From the NCBI RefSeq assembly GCF_000187585.1, contig NZ_GL732463.1:1573993-1611502 (forward strand): a stretch of 37,510 nt of DNA, read 5' to 3'. Positions within the stretch are counted from its first letter, which is position 1. Every line of letters begins with the position of its first letter. Shown here one piece after another: positions 26,096-33,072 of the stretch. This stretch comes from Streptococcus peroris ATCC 700780 (GTDB lineage: Bacteria; Bacillota; Bacilli; Lactobacillales; Streptococcaceae). Below the pieces are notes generated by a model. The model saw nothing but the letters and a program-made list of their open reading frames with translations, made no database searches and was not told where the DNA came from. The position numbers and the translations under genes are program-made.

Positions 26096-26482
26096 ATGAT
26101 GAGATTAGCAAATGGCATTGTATTAGATAAAGACACGACTTTTGGAGAATTGAAATTCTCTGCTCTACGTCGTGAAGTGAGAATCCAAAATGAAGACGGG
26201 TCGGTTTCAGATGAAATCAAGGAACGTACCTATGACTTAAAATCCAAAGGACAAGGACGCATGATTCAAGTAAGTATTCCTGCCAGCGTGCCTTTGAAAG
26301 AGTTTGATTATAACGCACGGGTGGAACTTATCAATCCCATTGCGGACACCGTTGCTACTGCCACCTATCAAGGAGCAGATGTTGACTGGTATATCAAGGC
26401 AGACGATATTGTGCTGACAAAGGATTCTAGTTCATTCAAAGCTCAACCACAAGCAAAGAAAGAACCGACACAAGACAAATAG
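26096..26482 (+). CDS. orf22: Tn916 Orf22, YdcP-like (DUF961) protein
   Basis: A 128-residue paralogue of Orf23 (shared pattern TFGELKF, RTYDLKSKGQGRMIQVSIP, ARVELINPI, ADDIVL) with a longer lysine-rich tail ending PQAKKEPTQDK. Two adjacent ATG codons (26096, 26099) follow GAGAGG; either may be used. It lies 15 bases after orf23, so the two form a cotranscribed pair ahead of the coupling protein gene. Confidence 0.88.
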   Translation: MMRLANGIVLDKDTTFGELKFSALRREVRIQNEDGSVSDEIKERTYDLKSKGQGRMIQVSIPASVPLKEFDYNARVELINPIADTVATATYQGADVDWYIKADDIVLTKDSSSFKAQPQAKKEPTQDK

Positions 26483-26510
26483 TCGCTAGGTAGAAAGGAG
26501 ACTTTTTCGC

Positions 26511-27896
26511 ATGAAACAGCGTGGTAAAAGGATTCGCCCATCTGGTAAAGATTTAGTCTTTCATTTTACGATAGCGTCACTCCTGCCTGTTTTCCTGCTG
26601 GTTGTCGGACTGTTTCATGTGAAGACAATCCAGCAGATCAACTGGCAGGATTTTAACCTATCACAAGCAGATAAGATTGACATTCCCTATTTAATTATCA
26701 GTTTCAGTGTCGCAATTCTTATCTGCTTGCTGGTAGCGTTTGTATTCAAACGGGTTCGCTATGATACGGTTAAACAACTTTACCACCGTCAAAAACTGGC
26801 AAAGATGATACTTGAAAACAAGTGGTATGAATCTGAACAGGTCAAAACAGAGGGTTTCTTTAAAGATAGTGCTGGTCGTACAAAGGAAAAGATAACCTAC
26901 TTCCCTAAAATGTATTATCGACTTAAAAATGGCTTGATACAGATACGGGTGGAAATCACGCTGGGAAAATATCAAGACCAACTCTTACACTTGGAAAAGA
27001 AATTAGAGAGTGGCTTGTACTGTGAGCTGACGGATAAAGAGTTAAAGGATTCCTATGTGGAATATACTTTGCTCTATGACACCATAGCCAGTCGTATTTC
27101 TATTGATGAAGTAGAAGCTAAAGATGGTAAACTTCGCTTAATGAAAAACGTATGGTGGGAATATGATAAGCTCCCTCATATGTTGATTGCTGGTGGTACA
27201 GGTGGCGGTAAAACTTACTTTATACTGACACTGATTGAAGCCTTGCTTCATACAGATTCAAAACTGTATATTCTTGACCCGAAAAATGCTGACCTTGCGG
27301 ACTTAGGTTCTGTGATGGCAAATGTCTACTATAGAAAAGAAGACTTGCTTTCTTGCATTGAAACATTCTATGAAGAAATGATGAAACGTAGTGAGGAAAT
27401 GAAGCAGATGAAGAACTATAAGACTGGCAAAAATTATGCTTACTTAGGTCTCCCGGCACACTTCTTAATCTTTGATGAATACGTCGCTTTCATGGAAATG
27501 CTGGGAACAAAAGAAAACACCGCAGTTATGAATAAGCTGAAACAGATTGTCATGTTAGGTCGTCAAGCTGGCTTCTTTCTAATACTGGCTTGTCAACGTC
27601 CAGACGCAAAATATTTAGGCGACGGAATCCGTGATCAGTTTAATTTCAGAGTGGCTTTAGGTCGTATGTCTGAAATGGGCTATGGCATGATGTTTGGCAG
27701 TGACGTACAAAAGGATTTCTTCTTAAAGCGAATCAAAGGTCGTGGCTATGTTGATGTAGGAACAAGTGTCATATCAGAGTTTTATACTCCCCTTGTACCA
27801 AAAGGATATGATTTCTTGGAGGAAATTAAAAAGTTATCCAACAGCAGACAGTCCACGCAGGCGACGTGCGAAGCGGAAGTCGCAGGTGTGGACTGA
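26511..27896 (+). CDS. orf21: Tn916 Orf21, FtsK/TcpA-like coupling protein
   Basis: A 461-residue membrane ATPase of the FtsK/SpoIIIE-HerA type that links the relaxase-DNA complex to the conjugation channel. Two membrane segments lie at about residues 17-38 and 58-84. The motor domain has Walker A AGGTGGGKTYFIL (about 227-239), LYILDPKNADLADLG, Walker B FLIFDEYVAFM (about 317-327) and LGRQAGFFLILACQRPDAKY. It ends 40 bases before the oriT core, so the nick site lies between the coupling protein and relaxase genes. An AAAGGAG ribosome site precedes ATG 26511. Confidence 0.94.
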   Translation: MKQRGKRIRPSGKDLVFHFTIASLLPVFLLVVGLFHVKTIQQINWQDFNLSQADKIDIPYLIISFSVAILICLLVAFVFKRVRYDTVKQLYHRQKLAKMILENKWYESEQVKTEGFFKDSAGRTKEKITYFPKMYYRLKNGLIQIRVEITLGKYQDQLLHLEKKLESGLYCELTDKELKDSYVEYTLLYDTIASRISIDEVEAKDGKLRLMKNVWWEYDKLPHMLIAGGTGGGKTYFILTLIEALLHTDSKLYILDPKNADLADLGSVMANVYYRKEDLLSCIETFYEEMMKRSEEMKQMKNYKTGKNYAYLGLPAHFLIFDEYVAFMEMLGTKENTAVMNKLKQIVMLGRQAGFFLILACQRPDAKYLGDGIRDQFNFRVALGRMSEMGYGMMFGSDVQKDFFLKRIKGRGYVDVGTSVISEFYTPLVPKGYDFLEEIKKLSNSRQSTQATCEAEVAGVD

Positions 27897-27904
27897 TCTT
27901 GCTG

Positions 27905-27959
27905 GCTGGTGTGGCAATAGCCACGCCAGCACTTAACCCCCCGTATCTAACAGGGGGGT
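27905..27959 (+). other. oriT with two inverted repeats and nick region
   Basis: An 11-bp stem (GCTGGTGTGGC at 27905-27915, GCCACGCCAGC at 27920-27930, one G-U) is followed by the core at 27936-27959. There CCCCCC and GGGGGG flank GTATCTAACA between a leading A and a trailing T. The core has the same plan as the ICEBs1 nick region (C run, short spacer ending CTAACA, G run). It lies just upstream of the relaxase gene, as in Tn916. Confidence 0.85.
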
Positions 27960-27994
27960 ACAAATCGACAGGAAACAGTCAAAAAAACATTAGA

Positions 27995-28018
27995 AAATCC
28001 TTTGGTTACAAGGGATTT
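27995..28018 (+). repeat. Hairpin downstream of the oriT core
   Basis: AAATCCTTTG (27995-28004) and CAAGGGATTT (28009-28018) form a 10-bp stem with one G-U pair and a four-base loop. It has no T tract. It may help relaxase recognition or second-strand priming, or may only be structural. Confidence 0.5.
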
Positions 28019-28029
28019 ACAAAATTTCA

Positions 28030-28071
28030 GCGTATGTCAAATGGGCTTTAAAAGTTGACATACGCCTTTTT
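28030..28071 (+). terminator. Terminator or attenuator between oriT and orf20
   Basis: A perfect 11-bp stem (GCGTATGTCAA at 28030-28040, TTGACATACGC at 28055-28065) with a 14-base loop is followed by CTTTTT. It lies five bases before the orf20 ribosome site, so it probably sets how much of the transfer transcript reaches the relaxase gene. Confidence 0.75.
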
Positions 28072-28073
28072 GA

Positions 28074-29279
28074 TTGGAGGGATTTTTACTGAATGAACAA
28101 ACTTGGTTACAGCATTTAAAAGAAAAACGCTTGGCTTATGGACTATCTCAAAACCGTTTAGCTGTTGCGACTGGTATTACAAGGCAGTATCTAAGCGATA
28201 TTGAAACAGGAAAAGTCAAGCCATCAGAGGATTTACAGCAGTCCCTTTGGGAAGCTCTGGAACGCTTCAATCCCGACGCTCCCCTTGAAATGCTGTTTGA
28301 TTATGTAAGGATTCGCTTTCCGACAACAGACGTACAGCAGGTGGTCGAAAACATCTTACAACTGAAACTGTCCTATTTTCTTCATGAGGACTATGGTTTC
28401 TATTCTTATTCAGAGCATTATGCTTTAGGCGACATATTCGTCCTTTGCTCCCATGAACTGGACAAAGGAGTTCTGGTGGAATTGAAAGGTCGTGGGTGCA
28501 GACAATTTGAAAGCTATCTTCTGGCACAACAAAGAAGCTGGTATGAGTTCTTTATGGACGTTTTGGTGGCTGGCGGTGTGATGAAACGCCTTGACCTTGC
28601 CATTAACGATAAGACAGGGATTTTGAATATCCCTGTACTCACTGAAAAGTGCCAACAGGAAGAATGTATCTCCGTCTTCCGCAGTTTTAAAAGCTATCGC
28701 AGTGGCGAACTGGTACGCAAAGAGGAAAAGGAATGTATGGGAAACACCCTCTATATCGGTTCATTACAAAGTGAAGTTTATTTCTGTATCTATGAAAAGG
28801 ACTACGAGCAGTACAAGAAAAATGATATTCCCATTGAAGACGCAGAAGTAAAAAACCGTTTTGAGATTCGATTGAAAAATGAGCGTGCCTATTATGCAGT
28901 CCGTGATTTACTCGTCTATGACAATCCAGAGCATACCGCCTTTAAAATTATCAATCGGTATATCCGTTTTGTAGATAAAGACGATTCCAAACCTCGTTCT
29001 GATTGGAAACTGAATGAAGAATGGGCTTGGTTTATTGGGAACAATCGTGAACGATTAAAACTAACCACAAAACCAGAGCCTTACTCCTTCCAAAGGACGC
29101 TGAACTGGCTATCTCATCAAGTTGCCCCGACCTTAAAGGTTGCGATTAAACTTGATGAAATCAACCAGACGCAGGTTGTAAAAGACATTCTCGACCATGC
29201 GAAACTGACAGACCGACACAAGCAGATTTTGAAGCAACAGTCAGTAAAAGAACAGGACGTGATAACAACAAAAAAATAA
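28074..29279 (+). CDS. orf20: Tn916 Orf20, MobT-family relaxase
   Basis: A relaxase of up to 401 residues that nicks oriT and leads the transferred strand. It combines an N-terminal XRE-type helix-turn-helix (about residues 13-55, with NRLAVATGITRQYLSDIETG) and a Rep_trans-like catalytic region (VELKGRGCRQFE, KRLDLAINDKTG, RFEIRLKNERAYYAVRDLL). The start is doubtful. The TTG at 28074 overlaps the ribosome site GGAGGG (28076-28081), which would be inside the gene. The CTG at 28089 is in frame, exactly seven bases after that site, and begins LNEQTWLQ. The nearby ATG (28093) is out of frame and hits a stop after a few codons. I keep 28074 as the conventional limit and favour CTG 28089. Confidence 0.9.
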   Translation: MEGFLLNEQTWLQHLKEKRLAYGLSQNRLAVATGITRQYLSDIETGKVKPSEDLQQSLWEALERFNPDAPLEMLFDYVRIRFPTTDVQQVVENILQLKLSYFLHEDYGFYSYSEHYALGDIFVLCSHELDKGVLVELKGRGCRQFESYLLAQQRSWYEFFMDVLVAGGVMKRLDLAINDKTGILNIPVLTEKCQQEECISVFRSFKSYRSGELVRKEEKECMGNTLYIGSLQSEVYFCIYEKDYEQYKKNDIPIEDAEVKNRFEIRLKNERAYYAVRDLLVYDNPEHTAFKIINRYIRFVDKDDSKPRSDWKLNEEWAWFIGNNRERLKLTTKPEPYSFQRTLNWLSHQVAPTLKVAIKLDEINQTQVVKDILDHAKLTDRHKQILKQQSVKEQDVITTKK

Positions 29280-29321
29280 CTCAAATACAAATTCATTGAA
29301 TATAGAGAGGAGAACATTTTT

Positions 29322-29543
29322 ATGAATTTTGGACAAAACCTTTATAACTGGTTTCTATCAAACGCTCAATCACTGGTGCTTTTAGCAATCGTTGTGATTG
29401 GCTTGTATCTTGGCTTCAAGCGTGAGTTTAGCAAACTGATTGGCTTTTTAATTATTGCGATTATTGCGGTTGGCTTAGTCTTCAACGCTGCTGGAGTAAA
29501 AGACATTTTACTAGAGCTATTCAATCGCATTATTGGTGCTTAA
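29322..29543 (+). CDS. orf19: Tn916 Orf19, TcpD-like small membrane protein
   Basis: A 73-residue protein with two hydrophobic segments (about residues 16-32, SLVLLAIVVIGLYLG, and about 38-56, LIGFLIIAIIAVGLVF), typical of small conjugation-channel membrane proteins. AGAGAGGAG precedes the ATG. It lies 42 bases after orf20. Its role in the channel is inferred from conserved position in Tn916-like elements. Confidence 0.85.
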   Translation: MNFGQNLYNWFLSNAQSLVLLAIVVIGLYLGFKREFSKLIGFLIIAIIAVGLVFNAAGVKDILLELFNRIIGA

Positions 29544-29558
29544 ATAAAACCGTTCTTT

Positions 29559-29640
29559 TGTGGAATATAAGTGGTTTTCTTATGTTCCGCAAAGGAATGG
29601 TACACCAAACGAAGTGCGGTAGGGATTTTTGAATCTCTAC
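29559..29640 (+). repeat. Two consecutive hairpins between orf19 and ardA
   Basis: The first is TGTGGAATATAAG (29559-29571) with CTTATGTTCCGCA (29579-29591), 13 bp with two G-U pairs. The second is GTAGGGATT (29619-29627) with AATCTCTAC (29632-29640), 9 bp with one G-U pair, four bases before the ardA ribosome site. Neither has a T tract. Such paired structures could be a single-strand origin, a single-strand promoter for ardA, or a translation control. Confidence 0.5.
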
Positions 29641-29659
29641 AAAGAAAGGACGTGAATAT

Positions 29660-30157
29660 ATGGACGATATGCAAGTCTATATTGCGAATTTAGGCAAATA
29701 CAATGAGGGCGAATTGGTCGGTGCGTGGTTTACCTTTCCCATTGACTTTGAGGAAGTCAAAGAGAAAATCGGCTTGAATGATGAATATGAGGAATACGCC
29801 ATTCATGACTACGAGTTACCCTTTACGGTTGACGAATACACTTCCATTGGCGAACTCAATCGACTATGGGAAATGGTATCGGAATTACCCGAAGAATTAC
29901 AATCGGAGCTATCTGCTCTGCTCACTCATTTTTCAAGCATTGAAGAACTAAGCGAACATCAAGAGGATATTATCATTCATTCCGATTGTGATGATATGTA
30001 TGACGTGGCACGCTACTACATTGAAGAAACGGGTGCTTTAGGCGAAGTACCAGCTAGTCTTCAAAACTATATTGATTATCAAGCCTATGGTCGGGATTTA
30101 GACCTTTCAGGAACGTTTATCTCAACCAATCATGGGATTTTTGAAATCGTCTATTAA
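29660..30157 (+). CDS. ardA: ArdA antirestriction protein (Tn916 Orf18)
   Basis: A 165-residue, strongly acidic protein that mimics B-form DNA and blocks type I restriction enzymes when the element enters a new host. The sequence is rich in Asp and Glu throughout, with the family blocks QVYIANLGKYNEGELVGAWF near the N-terminus, EEYAIHDYELPF in the middle and VARYYIEETGALGEVPASLQ and NHGIFEIVY at the end. AAAGGA nine bases upstream supports the ATG. Length is typical. A terminator follows 40 bases after the stop. Confidence 0.95.
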   Translation: MDDMQVYIANLGKYNEGELVGAWFTFPIDFEEVKEKIGLNDEYEEYAIHDYELPFTVDEYTSIGELNRLWEMVSELPEELQSELSALLTHFSSIEELSEHQEDIIIHSDCDDMYDVARYYIEETGALGEVPASLQNYIDYQAYGRDLDLSGTFISTNHGIFEIVY

Positions 30158-30197
30158 ATCTGTCGGTACATTACTACTGGCAGATTTTCTATTTTAC

Positions 30198-30228
30198 GGG
30201 GTGGCTCAATCAGCTACCCCTATTTTTT
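30198..30228 (+). terminator. Intrinsic terminator after ardA
   Basis: GGGGTGGCT (30198-30206) pairs with AGCTACCCC (30212-30220), 9 bp with one G-U pair and a five-base loop, followed by six T. It lies between ardA and the ATG at 30246, which argues against an orf17 start at 30132 that would cross it. Confidence 0.8.
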
Positions 30229-30245
30229 ATGAAAGGATTGATTAC

Positions 30246-30611
30246 ATGAAGAAAATACGAAGCTATACCAGTATCTGGTCTGTGGAAAAGGTACTGTATT
30301 CTATCAATGATTTTAGACTTCCGTTTCCCATAACCTTTACGCAAATGACATGGTTTGTCGTGTCACTCTTTGCAGTGATGATACTTGGCAACTTGCCCCC
30401 TCTTTCCATGATAGAGGGAGCATTTCTCAAATACTTTGGGATTCCTGTGGCTTTCACATGGTTTATGTCTACAAAAACTTTTGATGGTAAAAAGCCTTAT
30501 GGATTTTTGAAGTCTGTCATTGCTTATGCACTGCGACCAAAGCTGACCTATGCAGGAAAAAAAAGTAACGCTTGGCAGAAACCAGCCACAAGAAGCCATT
30601 ACAGCAGTTAG
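30246..30611 (+). CDS. orf17: Tn916 Orf17, TcpE-like protein, probably frameshifted near its end
   Basis: A 121-residue frame for a TcpE-family conjugation membrane protein, with a hydrophobic region (about 35-77, including FVVSLFAVMILGNLPP and FGIPVAFTWFM). ATG 30246 has AAAGGA eight bases upstream. A longer frame from 30132 lacks a ribosome site and crosses the ardA terminator. After YAGKK the frame ends SNAWQKPATRSHYSS. If one A is removed from the A8 run at 30557-30564, the frame continues as VTLGRNQPQEAITAVRSEFY and GISN to a stop at 30637-30639, overlapping orf16. That longer end reads like the usual Orf17 tail, so I infer a one-base insertion, real or from sequencing. Confidence 0.8.
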   Translation: MKKIRSYTSIWSVEKVLYSINDFRLPFPITFTQMTWFVVSLFAVMILGNLPPLSMIEGAFLKYFGIPVAFTWFMSTKTFDGKKPYGFLKSVIAYALRPKLTYAGKKSNAWQKPATRSHYSS

Positions 30612-30622
30612 GAGTGAATTTT

Positions 30623-33070
30623 ATGGCATATCCAATTAAATACATTGAAAACAATCTCGTCTGGAATAAAGACGGGGAATGTTATGCTTACTATGAGCTT
30701 GTTCCTTACAATTACTCATTTCTAAGTCCAGAACAGAAAATACAAGTGCATGATTCTTTCAGACAGCTTATCGCACAAAATCGTGATGGCAAAATTCATG
30801 CTTTACAAATCAGTACAGAATCCAGCATACGTTCTGCACAAGAGCGTTCCAAAAATGAAGTCACTGGCAAGCTCAAAGCGGTTGCCTATGACAAAATCGA
30901 CCAACAGACAGACGCTTTAATATCCATGATTGGCGAAAATCAAGTGAACTACCGTTTCTTTATCGGCTTTAAGTTGCTTCTCAACGATCAGGAGTTTTCT
31001 ATGAAAAGTCTTACCGTTGAAGCAAAAAATGCTTTGTCTGATTTTGTCTATGATGTGAACCATAAGCTGATGGGCGATTTTGTTAGTATGAGTAATGATG
31101 AAATCCTGCGTTTTCAGAAGATGGAAAAGCTCTTAGAAAATAAAATCTCTCGTCGTTTCAAAATCCGCAGGTTAGATAAGGACGACTTCGGCTATCTGAT
31201 TGAACACCTTTACGGACAGACAGGCACTGCCTATGAAGAGTATGAGTACCATCTATCAAAGAAAAAGCTGGATAATGAAACGCTGATTAAATACTATGAC
31301 TTGATTAAGCCTACTCGCTGTTTGGTGGAAGAAAAACAGCGATATTTGAAAATCCAGCAGGAAGATGAAACCGTCTATGTAGCTTACTTTACCATTAACA
31401 GCATTGTCGGAGAACTGGACTTCCCGTCCTCTGAAATCTTCTACTACCAGCAACAGCAATTTACATTCCCGATTGATACGTCAATGAATGTGGAAATTGT
31501 AGCGAATCGTAAAGCCCTATCTACTGTCCGCAATAAAAAGAAAGAACTGAAAGACTTGGATAACCACGCTTGGCAAAGTGATAATGAAACCAGCTCCAAT
31601 GTGGCGGAAGCTCTGGAAAGTGTGAATGAGCTGGAAACCAATTTAGACCAAAGCAAGGAATCTATGTACAAGCTGTCTTATGTGGTAAGGGTATCAGCAA
31701 ATGATCTTGACGAACTCAAACGTCGTTGTAATGAAGTGAAAGATTTTTATGACGATTTAAGCGTAAAACTGGTACGACCATTTGGGGATATGCTCGGCTT
31801 ACATGAAGAATTTTTACCTGCCAGCAAGCGTTATATGAATGATTATATTCAATACGTGACCTCTGATTTCCTCGCTGGTTTAGGTTTTGGTGCTACTCAA
31901 ATGCTGGGGGAAAATGAGGGGATTTATGTTGGCTACAGCTTAGATACTGGACGCAATGTCTATCTGAAACCTGCTCTTGCCAGTCAAGGGGTTAAGGGTT
32001 CAGTAACCAATGCGTTAGCGTCGGCTTTTGTTGGTTCGCTGGGTGGTGGTAAATCCTTTGCGAATAACCTTATCGTCTATTATGCGGTGCTTTATGGGGC
32101 ACAAGCAGTGATTGTAGACCCAAAAGCAGAACGTGGCAGATGGAAAGAAACCTTGCCAGAGATTTCCCATGAAATCAATATCGTCACTCTGACTTCTGAT
32201 GAGAAAAACAAAGGCTTACTTGACCCTTATGTGATTATGAAAAATCCCAAAGATTCTGAATCACTGGCTATTGATATTCTGACATTCCTTACGGGGATTT
32301 CCTCTCGTGATGGGGAACGCTTCCCAATCCTTAGAAAAGCCATTCGTGCAGTAACCAATAGTGAAGTACGAGGGTTGATGAAAGTGATTGAGGAATTACG
32401 GGTTGAGAATACGCCACTAAGTACCAGTATAGCCGACCATATCGAAAGTTTTACAGACTATGACTTTGCACATTTATTATTCAGTAATGGTTATGTGGAG
32501 CAGTCTATCAGCTTAGAAAAACAACTGAACATTATACAGGTTGCGGACTTGGTACTTCCCGACAAGGAAACTTCCTTTGAGGAATATACCACTATGGAGC
32601 TTTTATCCGTTGCTATGCTGATTGTCATTAGTACCTTTGCTTTAGACTTTATCCATACAGACCGAAGCATTTTCAAGATTGTAGATTTAGACGAAGCATG
32701 GAGCTTTTTACAGGTAGCACAAGGAAAAACACTATCTATGAAGCTGGTTCGGGCTGGTCGTGCTATGAACGCTGGGGTATATTTCGTGACCCAAAATACA
32801 GACGACCTCTTAGATGAAAAACTGAAAAATAACCTCGGCTTAAAATTTGCATTTCGTTCCACTGACCTTAACGAGATTAAAAAGACCTTAGCCTTTTTTG
32901 GTGTAGACCCAGAGGACGAAAACAATCAGAAGCGATTGCGTGATTTGGAAAACGGGCAATGCCTTATCAGTGATTTATATGGTCGTGTCGGTGTGATACA
33001 GTTCCACCCTGTATTTGAAGAACTGCTCCATGCCTTTGATACCAGACCACCTGTGCGAAAAGAGGTGTAA
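30623..33070 (+). CDS. orf16: Tn916 Orf16, VirB4-like conjugation ATPase
   Basis: An 815-residue ATPase that powers assembly or function of the conjugation channel. Walker A GSLGGGKSFANNL lies at about residues 470-482, then VIVDPKAERGRWKE, Walker B FKIVDLDEAWSF (about 683-694) and the ATPase motif YFVTQNTDDLL. The frame is open from a TTG at 30572, but ATG 30623 has TAGGAG eight to nine bases upstream and is the expected start. The upstream orf17 would overlap it if the A8 frameshift were absent. The stop lies two bases before orf15. Confidence 0.95.
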   Translation: MAYPIKYIENNLVWNKDGECYAYYELVPYNYSFLSPEQKIQVHDSFRQLIAQNRDGKIHALQISTESSIRSAQERSKNEVTGKLKAVAYDKIDQQTDALISMIGENQVNYRFFIGFKLLLNDQEFSMKSLTVEAKNALSDFVYDVNHKLMGDFVSMSNDEILRFQKMEKLLENKISRRFKIRRLDKDDFGYLIEHLYGQTGTAYEEYEYHLSKKKLDNETLIKYYDLIKPTRCLVEEKQRYLKIQQEDETVYVAYFTINSIVGELDFPSSEIFYYQQQQFTFPIDTSMNVEIVANRKALSTVRNKKKELKDLDNHAWQSDNETSSNVAEALESVNELETNLDQSKESMYKLSYVVRVSANDLDELKRRCNEVKDFYDDLSVKLVRPFGDMLGLHEEFLPASKRYMNDYIQYVTSDFLAGLGFGATQMLGENEGIYVGYSLDTGRNVYLKPALASQGVKGSVTNALASAFVGSLGGGKSFANNLIVYYAVLYGAQAVIVDPKAERGRWKETLPEISHEINIVTLTSDEKNKGLLDPYVIMKNPKDSESLAIDILTFLTGISSRDGERFPILRKAIRAVTNSEVRGLMKVIEELRVENTPLSTSIADHIESFTDYDFAHLLFSNGYVEQSISLEKQLNIIQVADLVLPDKETSFEEYTTMELLSVAMLIVISTFALDFIHTDRSIFKIVDLDEAWSFLQVAQGKTLSMKLVRAGRAMNAGVYFVTQNTDDLLDEKLKNNLGLKFAFRSTDLNEIKKTLAFFGVDPEDENNQKRLRDLENGQCLISDLYGRVGVIQFHPVFEELLHAFDTRPPVRKEV

Positions 33071-33072
33071 AT

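Noticed and set aside
27866..28051. Small plus-strand frame across oriT (61 residues)
   Set aside because: It overlaps the orf21 end, the oriT stems and part of the terminator; the composition follows the inverted repeats rather than a protein.
29279..29321. erm(B)-type insertion between orf20 and orf19
   Set aside because: I looked for the Tn6002-type insertion; the two genes are only 42 bases apart, so nothing is inserted.
30132..30245. Upstream start for Orf17 at 30132
   Set aside because: It has no ribosome site, overlaps the end of ardA and crosses a strong terminator; ATG 30246 has AAAGGA at good spacing.
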